Source: Perognathus longimembris pacificus (lineage: Eukaryota; Chordata; Mammalia; Rodentia; Heteromyidae). Taken from it: a DNA stretch of 64,000 nt. Below, piece by piece: positions 24,035 through 34,434 of the stretch. The stretch spans positions 75,127,298 to 75,191,297 of the forward strand of contig NC_063167.1 in the NCBI RefSeq assembly GCF_023159225.1. The letters are read 5' to 3'. The position numbers were made by a program, and so were the translations under genes. Under the pieces are notes generated by a model. That model ran no database searches. It saw nothing but the letters and a program-made list of their open reading frames with translations, and had not been told where the DNA came from. Position 1 is the first letter of the stretch, and the number at the start of each line of letters is the position of its first letter.

Positions 24035-24245
24035 ATGAAGGTTGAACTCATTTTCTCTCCCTTAGCTTTTTTACTCAAAGCTAGAGCTATACCACTGGAG
24101 CCACATCTCCACTTCTGGCTCTTTGACAGTTAATTGGAGATAAAAGTTGTATGGAGTTTTTTCTGCCCAGGCTGGCTTCAAACTGTGATCCTCAGATCTC
24201 AACTTCCTGAGTAGTTAGGATTACAGATACCACTGGTACCCAGCT
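24035..24245 (-). repeat. Composite B1-head/tRNA-like-tail SINE
   Basis: It contains tcaaactgtgatcctcagat and cagttaattggagataaaag in the usual order for a minus-strand copy. The 3' end is diverged. Confidence 0.75.
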
Positions 24246-24619
24246 AAGGATGACATTATGAAAAAAGCCAGGTACAAGTTAGAGCCAATAGAGTAATTCT
24301 TTCACTAATTTGAGAGAAGTGTATATGAAACTTAAAACCAAGGTACATTTTTCAATTTTGGAAAAAATAATCTACCTTATATATTTGGTAAAGATTGAAC
24401 AAAGGCTACCTCTGCCCCCACCCACTGCTAACCCTACAAGGGGAAGCTGTTATTTTAGCACAGACTTAATTATAAAAATCAAGTTATCCATTGAAGATAA
24501 CAGAAACGGTTGAGTGAGTTTGGGTTGGAGGAGGAAGCAATTTGAGTATTAAAAAAAGTAAACTGGGCCAAAGTCAATTTTATGAGCTAATTAGAATACT
24601 GGCAGGTTGAATGACTTTT

Positions 24620-24806
24620 CTTTTTTTGCCAGTCCTGGAGCATGGACTCAGGGCCCTGGCTTCTTTTTGCTCAAGGCTAGCACTCTACCACTTGAGCCAC
24701 AGCACCACTTCTGGCTTTTTCTATATATGTGGTGCTAAGGAATCGAGCCCAGGGCTTCATGTATGCAAGGCAAGCACCCAACCACTAGGCCATATTCCCA
24801 GCCCCC
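24620..24806 (-). mobile_element. IDL-Geo-type SINE
   Basis: A 13-bp duplication, ttgaatgactttt, lies at 24607-24619 and 24807-24819. A short deletion removes part of the right monomer 3' region. Confidence 0.86.
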
Positions 24807-24894
24807 TTGAATGACTTTTGATAAATAGCTTTCTTTGTTGAAATATAATTTATATGTCATCAAATATGCCCCCCTTAAATTACAAATCAGTCTT

Positions 24895-25004
24895 TTTTTT
24901 TTGCCAGCTGTGGAGCTTGAACTCAGGGCCTGAGCACTGTACCTGGCTTCTTTTTGCTCAAGGCTAGCACTCTACCATTTGAGCCACAGCACCACTTCTG
25001 GATG

Positions 25005-25037
<33 letters not shown>

Positions 25038-25117
25038 ATATATGGTGCTGAGGAATGGAACCCAAGGCTTCATGTATATGAGGCAAGCACTCAACACTAG
25101 GCCATATTCTCAGCCCA
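24895..25117 (-). mobile_element. IDL-Geo-type SINE with (TG)n in the monomer junction
   Basis: Both monomers are recognisable. Where other copies have the short linker (cacatatacagaaaa type) this one has a TG/TATG repeat at about 25003-25043. Target duplication not identified. Confidence 0.8.
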
Positions 25118-25327
25118 GCCATTTTTTTTTTTGCATATATGCAGGGCTTTGCAGGCATTACCACAATTTAATTTTAGGACATTTTTACCCCAACTCAACT
25201 GAAAAACCCTAGTACCATAAGTAATTAGCCTAAATTCCTTCTTTTTCCACCCAGTCCTAAGCCATCACTCACCTTCCCATTTCTATACATTTGTATACTT
25301 TAGACGTTTCATATAAAAAAGAATTAT

Positions 25328-25562
25328 GGCTGGCTAGTAGTGGCTCATGTCTGTAATCCCAGCTACTCAAGAGGCTAAGAGCTGAGAATGGAGATACAAA
25401 AAGCCAGCCCAAACAGACAAATCCACGAGACTCTTATCTCCAATTAACCACCAAAAAGCTGAAGTATAGCTATAGCTCAAGTGACAGAGTGCCAGTCATA
25501 AGCAAAAAAGCTAAGGGACAACACAAGGCCCTGAGTTCAAGCTCCATTACCAGCAAAAAAAA
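25328..25562 (+). repeat. Composite B1-head/tRNA-like-tail SINE
   Basis: It runs from tggctggctagtagtggctc to a poly-A tail after ccattaccagc. The linker gagactcttatctccaatta is intact. Confidence 0.82.
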
Positions 25563-25920
25563 ATTTTTAATGAGTTCTAAAGTACATGGTTTCTTGTGTC
25601 TATCTGCCTTTATCTAGCCTAATATGATTAAGTTTGAGTTTCATCCATGTTTTCTAGCATGTATTAGTACTTCAATCATTTTTCTTGTCAAATAATATTC
25701 CACCGTATGGATATGCTACATTTCATTTATACACAGCAGGCATTCACATTGTTTCTACTTCTTGGGTATAATGAATGATGCTGGCATGAATATTCACGAA
25801 CAAGTTTTTAAGTATACTTGGTTCTCATTTCAGTTGGGCAGACACCCAGGAATGGAATTGCTCAGCCATGGCTCAAGTGATTTTTCAAAACCATTTCTCC
25901 AGCTGAAGTCATGTACTGCC

Positions 25921-27339
25921 ATGGTTGTTTATGAAGAGGGGGAGAGGTATTTAATATCTCTCCACCCTGTCTTGCCAAAGCCTACTAGAGGAAAGCACCT
26001 CAAAGCTGGATTAAATCTCCAAAATCAGTCATCCCAACATATTCTCAAAGTATTTCAAAAGTCAGTTATTAGCAAAATGCCAGAATTAACCAAATATATG
26101 TATTAAATGCATAATATATATAATATCACAAATCATTCCAAAGCCAAATTATCCCAACATGTTTTTGAACAAGACTGAACTATACCTACCTGACCCTTAA
26201 AGGCCACCAAAGAAGGAAATAACCCAATTTCTCTCCATCGCCTGTTCTTAGAAAACTATGAACTTTAAACTGTGTTTAAAGTATACAGATGCTACACAGA
26301 TGCTGAGATAGAACAGGTGGAGGTTTTCAAACAAGTTTGGGATTGTTCTCTTATCTTCCTACTGAGCAGATTCCATGCCTTGCTGCTGGCTAAATGTGTG
26401 CATCTTCAGTACTGCTCTGTCCTAAAATGAATACCATTCGGATCTTACACAGTCAACAGAAGTGTGGGAAAACTCTTCCATCTCTCCTTGAAGTCCTTTT
26501 TCTTTTGCTACAGTCATATTGCTGAGTCTATTTTCAGAGTCAGCAATAGTACCGCACAATTTAACAAGAATTTTTCAGCTGTTGCTGTTTCTGTAACAGC
26601 TCAGACATTCTTTTCTAGATCCTTCTCTGAGAGAAGCATATATAAAGTGAGTAATTATTACTATGAAGAATTGCTAGAGTCAGCACAGCCTCAAAGGAAT
26701 TACATTTCCTCCTCTCCCTCCCACCCCCACCACCACAAACTCTCCCCCATAAGTTAAGAATTAAAGACGCATTACTGGGATAAAGAAATTTGATCTGAAA
26801 TATGTGTTACAGCAACCATGGCAAACTACCAAGAGTATTAACAATAATTTCCAATGGGACTGAAAAGGTTAGATGATCTGTCTTTGAAATGAACCAACGC
26901 TGTGCACTTTCACAAGATTAAAATCAGTTTGCTTTTCCTCCTGGATTCTTTGTGCCTCTCCTATTCCTCTGATACCCTTACCCAGCCAAGGAAAAAAAGA
27001 AAAGCCAGGGTCCTTGAGAAACATAAACAAGTGGTTCTAGAAATTAACTTTCTTAATGAGGAGAAAGCTAAAAGATAAATTCCATTCTGCATTGATTTCC
27101 CTGTACTTCACGATAATCAGGATTTCCTGTGATTTTCTTCTCCCTGGAGAGAGACCCCTGAGCAATCGCTAACACCCCTGTTACACAGGCACTAAGAGAA
27201 ACAGAATGAATAACAACGGTGTGGCATTTGGTGGGAAAAATCCATCCTCATCAAAGAAGATGACCATTCATGCACAGTCCAGGCCACTTTTGAGGTATAA
27301 TGAGGTATACATAGGGAAAAAGAGGTGATTTCTTTCCAA
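25921..27339. other. Unassigned intronic sequence
   Basis: About 1.4 kb, largely plain, with no supported gene. An open frame at 26464-26757 shows no family resemblance. Confidence 0.5.
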
Positions 27340-27420
27340 AAGTGATGATCATGGATAAGTTAATGATCTTTATACCTGTCTGATCACCTGTAAAATGAAC
27401 ATAATGAGAGGAATTTATAG
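27340..27420 (-). repeat. MIR fragment
   Basis: cacctgtaaaatgaacataa matches the MIR core in reverse. The following SINE truncates it. Confidence 0.4.
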
Positions 27421-27655
27421 AATGGGCTCTGGTGACTTGAGCCTGTAAGCCCAGCTAATCAGAAGGCTGAGATCTGAGAATTATGGTTTGAAGACAGCCA
27501 GGGCAAAAAAAGCCTGTGAGACTCTTAACTCCATTAAACTATAAAAAGAACTGAATGTGGAACTGTAGCTCAAGTGGTACAGCGCCAGCCTTGCGCAAAA
27601 GCAGCTCAGACACAGTGCCTAGGCCCTAAGTTCAAGCCTTAGAACCAGCACAAGA
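27421..27655 (+). repeat. Composite B1-head/tRNA-like-tail SINE
   Basis: The right monomer (tgtagctcaagtggtacagc) ends agttcaagccttagaaccag. The A-rich tail leads straight into the purine tract that follows. Confidence 0.8.
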
Positions 27656-28065
27656 AGATAAGAGATGAGAGGAAGAGAGATGAGGAGAGACAAGGAGAGA
27701 TGAGGAAAGGAGAGCAAAGGAGAGATGAGGAGAGAAAGAGAGAAAGACAGAGAAAGAGAGAGGAAGGGAGGAAGGGAAGGAGAGAGAGGAGGGAGGAAGG
27801 GGAGGAAGGAAGGAAGGAAGGAAGGAAGGAAGGAAGGAAGGAAGGAAGGAAGGAAGGAAAAGGAAGGGAGGGAAGGAAGGAAGGGAGGGAGGGAGGGAGG
27901 GAGGAGGAAGGAAGGAAGGAAGGAAGGAAGGAAGGAAGGAAGGAGGGAGGGAGGGAAGGGAGGGAGGGAGGGAGGGAGGGAGGGAGGGAGGGAGGGAGGA
28001 AGGGAGGGAGGGAAGGGAAGGGAGGGAGGAGGGAGGGAGGGAGGGAGGGAGGGAGGGAGGGAGGG
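27653..28065 (+). repeat. Long homopurine tract near the exon
   Basis: About 410 bases: GAGATGAGGA units, then interleaved (GGAA)n and (GGGA)n blocks. It begins at a SINE tail and ends 746 bases from the exon donor, so the sense pre-mRNA carries a matching pyrimidine run. The long open frames on both strands are artefacts. Confidence 0.95.
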
Positions 28066-28170
28066 TACTGAGAACAAAACATACACTGTACACTGAGATG
28101 TATTACCACCTGCATTCTAGAATGGTCCCTTTTCCCCTGACTACTCTAGCAGGTACAATAGGTTCATAAG

Positions 28171-28240
28171 ACAAAGTAAAAGGGAAGAGAGTAGGGAGGA
28201 AGAGAAGAGGAAGAGAGAGAAGAGGAGAGAAGAGAGAAAG
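28171..28240 (+). repeat. GA-rich purine tract
   Basis: Irregular GAA/GGA/GAGA units, again purine on the plus strand. Confidence 0.8.
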
Positions 28241-28399
28241 ATCATGGACAGAGATGGGAAGATATTTTACAGTCAGAGAAATGTGACCTTGTATCCTCAC
28301 AGTCATGTTTAGAAGATGAAATTCTTACACAAATTCTGTCTGATTTATTGGGCCAGGAGAAGGTGACAGCCAAGAAATTTCCAGAGAGAGAGAAAAGTC

Positions 28400-28640
28400 T
28401 TTTTTTTTTCTTTTATGTTGGTCATGGGGCTTGAATTCAGGGCCTGGGCCCTGTCCCTGAGCTTTTCTGCTCAGGTCTGGCACTCTACCACTGGATCCAC
28501 AGTCCCACTTCCCGTTTTCTGGTGCTTAACTGGAGATGAGAGTCTCACAGGTTTTCCTGACTGGGCTGGCTTCAAGCTGTGATCCTCAGGTCTCAGCCTC
28601 CTGAGTAGCTAGATTACAGGCGTGAGGCACTGGCACTCAG
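28400..28640 (-). repeat. Composite SINE 172 bases downstream of the exon
   Basis: A well-preserved minus-strand copy in the same sense as TGFBR3. The right monomer lies at the low-coordinate end and the B1 head (gagtgccagtgcctcacgcc type) ends near 28640. Confidence 0.82.
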
Positions 28641-28805
28641 ATGAAAGAAACATCTTAAAGTGGCCCAAGCCACAGGGCAAACTGTGAAGTCCTGTTCTTT
28701 CTTGTGTCCATACATGAGCACACTTGTTGAACTCCAAGAAAATGGGAAAGAATTGGTTCAGAAAAGACTTGGCAGAATCAGAGGGCATAGGCTGACTGCT
28801 GAGGC

Positions 28806-28811
28806 ACCTAC
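28806..28811 (-). other. 5' splice donor of the TGFBR3 exon
   Basis: The minus strand reads GAG|gtaggt, close to the mammalian donor consensus. Reading through it departs at once from betaglycan-like sequence, which supports the junction. Confidence 0.88.
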
Positions 28812-28996
28812 CTCTCTCTGTGACTGGCCCGGTCCCTGGTCCGGGTTGCGGAGGTTCAGGATGTGCACCTCCTGTGGCAGCCCAGTGGTGCCTCTACTGG
28901 CACAGCCAGATAGGACGGTGAAACTCTCCATCAAGGCCTGCACAGGATGGGAGGCGTTGACAGGTGACAGTTCGCACTGGGTGCCAGACTCTGGAC
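28812..28996 (-). CDS. TGFBR3: TGFBR3 (betaglycan) coding exon, N-terminus of mature ectodomain
   Basis: Betaglycan is a single-pass cell-surface proteoglycan that presents TGF-beta (notably TGF-beta2) to the signalling receptors and also binds inhibin. Seen: the first two bases complete a glycine codon, then 61 codons follow without a stop and end on a codon boundary. The peptide opens PESGTQCELSPVNASHPVQA and ends GPGQSQRE, with LMESFTVLSGCASRG and TTGLPQEVHILNLR between. From memory of mammalian betaglycan this corresponds to the residues just after signal-peptide cleavage, the beginning of the membrane-distal orphan domain; most positions agree. Two cysteines (mature exon residues 7 and 31) are present. 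N-A-S forms an N-glycosylation sequon where I recall human having serine in place of the asparagine. The exon is bounded by a CAG acceptor and a gtaggt donor, as expected for an internal exon. There is no initiator codon: the ATG belongs to an upstream exon at higher coordinates. Endoglin, the paralogue, does not share this stretch to my knowledge. The identity is strong; the exon number (second coding exon) is inferred. Confidence 0.93.
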
Positions 28997-29012
28997 CTGC
29001 AGATGGAATCAC
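28997..29012 (-). other. 3' splice acceptor of the TGFBR3 exon
   Basis: On the minus strand the bases before the exon read tgattccatctgcag, ending in CAG. The pyrimidine tract is short and interrupted, so this looks like a moderate acceptor. It fixes the exon start because the homology to betaglycan begins exactly after it. Confidence 0.85.
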
Positions 29013-30254
29013 ATACCCAACACATTCAGAAGTGAGTTCTTCTAGAAATTATTTCCAACCCCCAAGGCTCCATATTTCCCTCCTTACCCTACCCTTGCCT
29101 TGCAGAAATGGGGTAGATGGGCTTCTGACATTTGGAGCTGGTAACTCAACACTCCTGTGATTTTCTTGTTCAGTAGGTAAATAATTGGTGTTTTCCTAGT
29201 TCATCTGTCTCTGTTCATTGCAGTGAACTCTCCAAAAGCAGAAGGGGAACCTCCCTTCACCTCTACAAGGCTCCATCTTCACATACCTCCACTAGCTGGG
29301 TGCTGTCAATCATCCCTATTCAGTGGTTGAAGACAAAGCCCAGGAAACCACACCATAAAAAGGCCCAGAAGCACTCCAGTGAGTTCTTGCTGGTTTCTAG
29401 GCAACAGAAATATTCTCAGCCTCCATCTACAGCATAACTAGTTCAGACCCCAGTCACTCCTGCACCCCACTACTAGGGCCCAGCAGACACCCTGCCTGGT
29501 GGGCCAACTCTATTTCAGGACTCACAGAAATTATCTAGGTTGATAACTGCAATCTGGTCTGAAATGAAGTATGTGCCTTCTCAAATAATCACTGCCACCC
29601 TCTGCTGCTGGACTCTGCCCAGCTGCTTTCTGGGAAAGCAGGAGGTGGTGAAGGAAGATGGGTTGGCAGCAAGAACAGGGGGTACATTTCTGGGTGTTCT
29701 GCAGAGCCGCAGAAAAAGCTTCCTATTCCTACCATATCCACCACCTCACACTGGCTACAGGGACCCTCAGGGACCCTACTGAGAAACGCTCTAGCCTGAT
29801 TTCATAGCTTGCTGCCATGCATTTGCAATAAATACAAATTAAACACAAATGACGATGCTTTCAAGTTCAACTTAATACATATGCAAAGCTTGGACTGGCC
29901 TCTCCTTTGATCCAAATGTATTTGCAGAGAGGCCTGCAGGGCTGCCTCTCATCACCACAGGGGTCTTCCTTAGAATCTGCTCATCTCTACTAAAGAACAA
30001 GAGCAAAGGCTCCCTGAAAACAACCCAGAGAGGGAGGGACTTCCTCCATATCAAGGGTCAGCTGTCTGCCTTGAAACTGTGTTCTCTGGCATCCCGGAAG
30101 GGCAAGCTCCTATTTCTGGGCTATAGCACAAGCCAGAGGTTATACAAGTCAGCTCAAGGTCAAAAGACAGAGCAGTGTACACAGAGCACACCCTGATCTG
30201 GTGGTAGGATAGCAGCTTTTCACAGGGACCACCAAAGTCCATGTTTAAGTCTAT
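29013..30254. other. Unassigned intronic sequence next to the exon
   Basis: About 1.2 kb immediately upstream of the exon in transcript order. No named repeat was recognised apart from vague MIR-like words near 29300. Confidence 0.5.
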
Positions 30255-30885
30255 TCAGAGTTACAGTCTGGATCCTAATTGTCACCCCAAGGCCCAAGTG
30301 CTGAAGGCTTGGTTGCCCTCTTTTACTGCTTTGGGGAAGAAATTAAGTCACTGAGGTTACAGCCAAGTACCAGAGGCTCACACCTGTAATCCTAGCTAAT
30401 CAGGAAGCTGAAATCTGAGAATGAAGGTTTGAAGCCAGCCTGGGCAGAAAAATCCATGAGATCCTTATCTCCAAGTAACCAGCAGAAAGCCAAAAGTGGG
30501 GCTGTGGCTCAAGTGGTAGAGCGCTAGCCAGGAGTGAAAAAGCCAAGCAAGAATAAGAAGCCCTGTGTTCAAGCCCCAGGACCAGCACACAAACACACAC
30601 ATGAAAAGGTCACTGTGGGATTGTCTCACAGGCAGTTGAAACCCAGCTCCTTCTTCATTTATTTTATTTTATTTTTCCCCCTAGCCATTATGAGGTAATC
30701 CGTTTCCTCCACTATGTACTCCTGCTACAATGTCTTGGGTCACTGTGGACCCCAAATGACAGGGCCAATATACCTGAACAGAAATCTGTGAAATCTGTGA
30801 AATCACAAGCCAAGATAAACCTTTCTTCTTTTTGTTTATCTCAGACATTTTGTTACAGCAATAGCATGCTGACTCATACAGAGAG
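30255..30885 (+). mobile_element. MaLR-like LTR split by a SINE
   Basis: Left part: tcctaattgtcaccccaagg and cccaagtgctgaaggcttgg. Right part: agccaagataaacctttctt and cagacattttgttacagcaa. Together they follow the LTR order seen at 57650-57975. Only a solo LTR remains. Confidence 0.6.
30364..30606 (+). mobile_element. Composite SINE inside the MaLR LTR
   Basis: Full B1 head, linker and tail, ending ccccaggaccagcacac. A possible target duplication, gtcactgagg and gtcactgtgg (one mismatch), brackets it at 30347-30356 and 30609-30618. Confidence 0.8.
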
Positions 30886-30989
30886 CCCCTGCCTACCCAA
30901 CAGGGGATTCCTAAGGGTCCTTATTGAATTTTTTTCTTCTTCTTCCAAGTTTAAGGAAGAAAACAGTCAATAAAAACCTGTGATGAAGG

Positions 30990-31302
30990 TATTGTTATGC
31001 CAAACAGACAACAGAAGGTCAGAAGCTACCCCTCGCCATCACTGAAAATCAATGCCCTCAACAGTTGAACATGTAGTGTCTGACAGTCTCTGCTTATCAA
31101 GTTCCCATTCGGCTCCTGGCAGGAGGAGGTAGCACCTCCATTACCTCAATGTGAGTCTTCTTGCTATTGTGCCAAGTTTCCAGACCAGAGTCTGGGGTCC
31201 TCTCTCCCAGCAAGGGGTCCTGCAGGGTCGCAGCAGGGTCAACTTTCTGCGCTCCTGGCCCCATGTTTCCTGTAAGAATCCAACCAGGAGGTAGGGGTCC
31301 CA
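30990..31302. other. Unassigned intronic sequence
   Basis: Plain sequence; no feature supported. Confidence 0.5.
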
Positions 31303-31461
31303 GGAGAGGAAGAGGAAGAGGAAGAGGAAGAGGAAGGAGGAGGAGGAGGAGGGAGGAGGAGGAGGAGGAGGGAGGAGGAGGAGGAGGAGGAGGAGGAGGA
31401 GGAGGAGGAGGAGGAGGAGGAGGAGCAGGAGGAGGAGGAGGAGGAGGAGGAGGAGGAGGAA
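31303..31461 (+). repeat. (GGAAGA)n/(GGA)n homopurine tract
   Basis: About 158 bases, purine except for one cytosine in the distal half. This is the fourth long purine tract and the only one with a triplet unit. Poly-Gly or poly-Leu open frames over it are artefacts. Confidence 0.95.
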
Positions 31462-31639
31462 TAGATAAATGGGAAGTGTGGAATTTGGATGTTCAGTGTA
31501 TAACAGTTTCAACAAGTCTGTTTGTTGAAATGTTTCACTGAAAAATAATAAAATAAAAAAGTTTAGGGGGAGGCATGGTAATAAAAATAAATAAGACCAG
31601 AAATGTCACCAAAAACTATAGTCACGGTGCTAAGGAGAA

Positions 31640-31760
31640 AACAAACCAACAAACATAAAATACCTTTGGACCCAGCAACTTCCTCCTAGAAATTTATCAT
31701 AGAGAAATAACTGGATGTATGCACAGAACACAGAATGTACCTATGGAAACAAAGACAGTA
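31640..31760 (+). repeat. Old L1 fragment
   Basis: ctttggacccagcaacttcc and tcctagaaatttatcataga resemble the ORF2-end region of old mammalian L1. Confidence 0.5.
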
Positions 31761-32106
31761 CAAAGAGCAGAAAAATAAGTAAGCCTTTAAAAAAAAAAAC
31801 ATAATGGCCTTGGATGATGGTGCCCAGCTGAAAAAAAATTAAGAAGGATCCTGAAGCCTGGGTGCTCTCTAGACATACCCAGCTCTTCCCGATCTGCCGG
31901 CCCCCACCCCTTATCTCCCTGACTTGCTGGCTGTATCCAGCCAGGCTCCCTACAACACAGACCTGCCAGGTGTCTCTCAACACCAACTGCTCTCCTTTCT
32001 GCTTCAACTATTAGTCAGGCACATGGCCAGCCAAAACCCAAGGTAAGGTACGGTCATGTCACCCCCAAACATTGAGACTCCCAAAGACTGTAAAAGATAC
32101 AGAAGA

Positions 32107-32340
32107 ATGGTATAAGCCCCACCCTGGTGGTGCATACCTATAGTCTCAGCTACTCTGGAGGCTGAGAGGGGAGGACTGTAGTTCAAAGCCAGCCTAGGTA
32201 AACAAATCAGAGAGACTCTTAGCTCAAAAAGCTGTAAGTAGAGGCGTGGCTCAAGTGGCAGAGAAACAGCTTCGAGTGAAAAGAACTAAGGGACAGTCCC
32301 TAGGCCCCAAGTTCTAGCCCTAGTACTGGCACACAAAAAA
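32107..32340 (+). repeat. Composite B1-head/tRNA-like-tail SINE
   Basis: accctggtggtgcataccta opens the B1 head; the linker is partly deleted; the tail ends agtactggcacacaaaa. Confidence 0.76.
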
Positions 32341-33457
32341 TGAAATAATAAGAATGGGACAGAACCATTTTGTTTATAGTTGCACACACACCCCAAGCAC
32401 AGTACCTGGCACACTCAGGCATGCCAGTGTGACTGAGGTAAGAGAAAAGCATGCTAAGGTAGCCATGTTATATGGATTTCCTCCTTGTAGGAGACCGTCC
32501 GCCCCTGAGTTCTACCTTCTCTTTACCTAAGAATCAATGCTCCAATCTTAGATCAAAGGAAAGGAAAAGCAAGCCTAAAATGAAATGGGATGGTATTTTT
32601 GATTCGGCTAGGGTTTGCCATCCTCAACTACCACAGAAGGCAGGCAGCACAAACCTACATGGGTCTGAACACTCCAGATGTAGGGTAGGGGCCCCAGTCC
32701 AGGTTGGGGCAATGGGTACCCAGGTCTCCAACCTCATCCTGCCCCATGTGCACTGTACCAGGCCTTCTTGTCCCTCTCCTTTAGCCACATGAGCTGGCTC
32801 TCACCAGTTCCCCTGAGAACGGCCCACATGCCGCTAGAGCTGAGTCCATTTCAACAAGGCCCCACTCAGGAAGTATCTCCACGGACTCCTGCACACATGC
32901 CTGAGGAGCAGTGATGACTGAGTCTCTGAGTCTCACTTGAATACCAATCACAGCACAAGAGAGGCACCCAGGCAGCAGGGCCAGGAAACCACACGCCAGC
33001 CATGCTGTGGGCCCCATCTGCTCACTCTGTGGGGACCCCTGAGCTCCGGGGCTGCTAGGGAAGTCCTCTTGGACAGCCTGGCAGGCTAGACGTTTCTCTT
33101 GAGACGATGGCTGGAAATCCACAGTCCTTCCTGTCCCCGCAGAATGGGGTGGATGAGCAATGTGTGTGTGCTGTGATCAGTGTAACCACCACAGCAAATG
33201 CAACCTCACCACTGAGGACCAGCCTGGATGCAGATGACGAAGATGGAAACCTCAGCAGACACCCCTTGCCCCTCACCCTGTGAGTTCCAACTAAACACTT
33301 TACCTGAAGCCTCAGGAAAACTCTGTAAAGTAGGTAGAATAAATACCACCCCCTACATGCCACAGAGCTGGATATATCTTTTTAGTAGAGTATCTAGGCC
33401 ACATATGTGCAAACGGGTTCCTCTCCAGAGAGGATTCACCCACCTGTGCCTGCCTCA

Positions 33458-33459
<2 letters not shown>
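32341..33459. other. Unassigned intronic sequence
   Basis: Relatively GC-rich around 32790-33200. No splice-bounded coding homology was seen. A MIR-like scrap may lie at 33300-33350. Confidence 0.45.
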
Positions 33460-33509
<50 letters not shown>

Positions 33510-33534
33510 TGTCTGTCTGTCTGTCTGTCTGTCT
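33460..33534 (+). repeat. (TG)n(TCTG)n compound microsatellite
   Basis: About 24 TG units followed by about six TCTG units. It abuts the 3' end of the minus-strand SINE that follows and may derive from its tail. Confidence 0.95.
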
Positions 33535-33752
33535 GATGCTGATATTAGGGCTTGAACTCAGGGCCTTGCATTCTCACTTGGCTTTTTCACTCAAGGCCGG
33601 CACTCTACCACTTGGGCCACAGCTCCACTCCCAGCTTTTGCTGGTCAAATGGAGATATGTGCCTCTTTGATTTGTCTGCCCAGGCTGCATTTGAACCTGG
33701 ATCCTCAGATCTCAGCTAGGATTAGAGGTCTGAGCCACCAGTATCCGACCTA
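33535..33752 (-). repeat. Composite SINE, minus strand
   Basis: ttagggcttgaactcagggc through gtctgagccaccagtatcc. It forms a head-to-head pair with the copy at 33829-34040. Confidence 0.8.
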
Positions 33753-33828
33753 GACATCACTCTGGATTGTGGACATCCAGCACAGGCCCTGCCCAGAATC
33801 TCTGGAGGGCATTCTCAATAAAACCAAC

Positions 33829-34040
33829 ACCAGCTAGGCACCAGTGGCTCATGCCTGTAATCCTAACTACTTGGGAGGCTGAGATCTGAGGATCATGGTT
33901 TGAAGCTAGCTCAAGCAGGAAAGCCCGTGGGACTCTTATCTCCAATTAACTACTAAAAAGTCAGAAGTGGAGCTGTGGCTCAAGTTACAAGTGCCAGACT
34001 TGAGAGAAAATGCTTAAGCCCTGCTCAACAACTCCCTGGC
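33829..34040 (+). repeat. Composite SINE, plus strand
   Basis: aggcaccagtggctcatgcc is a good B1 head. The tail is degraded after gtgccagacttgag and loses its last block. Confidence 0.8.
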
Positions 34041-34284
34041 TAATCTGAAGGCAGCACACGCAAGTAAAGCCTGTGGCACAACTTTACCAGGTGGTCTAAA
34101 CCAGAGCTACATTGACAAGGCCACCACCAAACCAGCACCTCCACATAGCAGGGCCCCCCACTAGCTGAACTGCCCAGCAGCTGGGCAATGGAGGCAGCAC
34201 TGTCCAACACAAGGTGGTTCCTAAAACTCCACACTGGGATATAAACCCCAACAGGGCTCGTCATGGGCCTCCAGTTCTAGAGTG

Positions 34285-34400
34285 ACAGAAACTGGTGCAC
34301 AGAGAGGTTATTTGCCCAAAATCACAACACAGTAAACAGCAACTGGGAGTTCAGACCTAGGTTTCCCAGACTCTGGGTCTGTTTTCCCATGACAAACCAT
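34285..34400 (+). repeat. MIR
   Basis: cacagagaggttatttgccc, aaaatcacaacacagtaaac and gagttcagacctaggtttcc follow the MIR core and 3' half closely. Confidence 0.7.
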
Positions 34401-34407
34401 CACCTGC

Positions 34408-34434
34408 TTGCTTGCTTGCTTGCTTGCTTGCTTT
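34408..34434 (+). repeat. (CTTG)n microsatellite
   Basis: Six or seven CTTG units. Confidence 0.9.

Larger units (their letters stand above)
24826..25920 (-). repeat. Old L1 (L1M-type), broken by SINEs
   Basis: ttgttgaaatataatttata at the 3' end, taattttaggacatttttac, aataatattccaccgtatgg and caggaatggaattgctcagc occur in the correct reverse order across the segment. SINEs at 24895-25117 and 25328-25562 interrupt it. Confidence 0.72.
1..28811 (-). other. TGFBR3: TGFBR3 intron downstream of the exon (partial)
   Basis: Inferred intron after the exon at 28812-28996. The next betaglycan exon, which should continue with valine and a T-L-H-L-N-P-like segment, was not found on the minus strand in the remaining 28.8 kb. 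The intron therefore appears to run off the left edge. Confidence 0.75.

Noticed and set aside
27619..28115. Five overlapping open frames of 120-158 codons
   Set aside because: Same cause: a homopurine repeat without stop codons on either strand.
28660..29160. 166-codon plus-strand open frame over the exon
   Set aside because: It is the antisense shadow of the betaglycan exon plus intron; it has no homology of its own and no splice logic.
31141..31541. Poly-Leu and poly-Gly open frames
   Set aside because: (GGA)n triplet repeat; no flanking coding signal.
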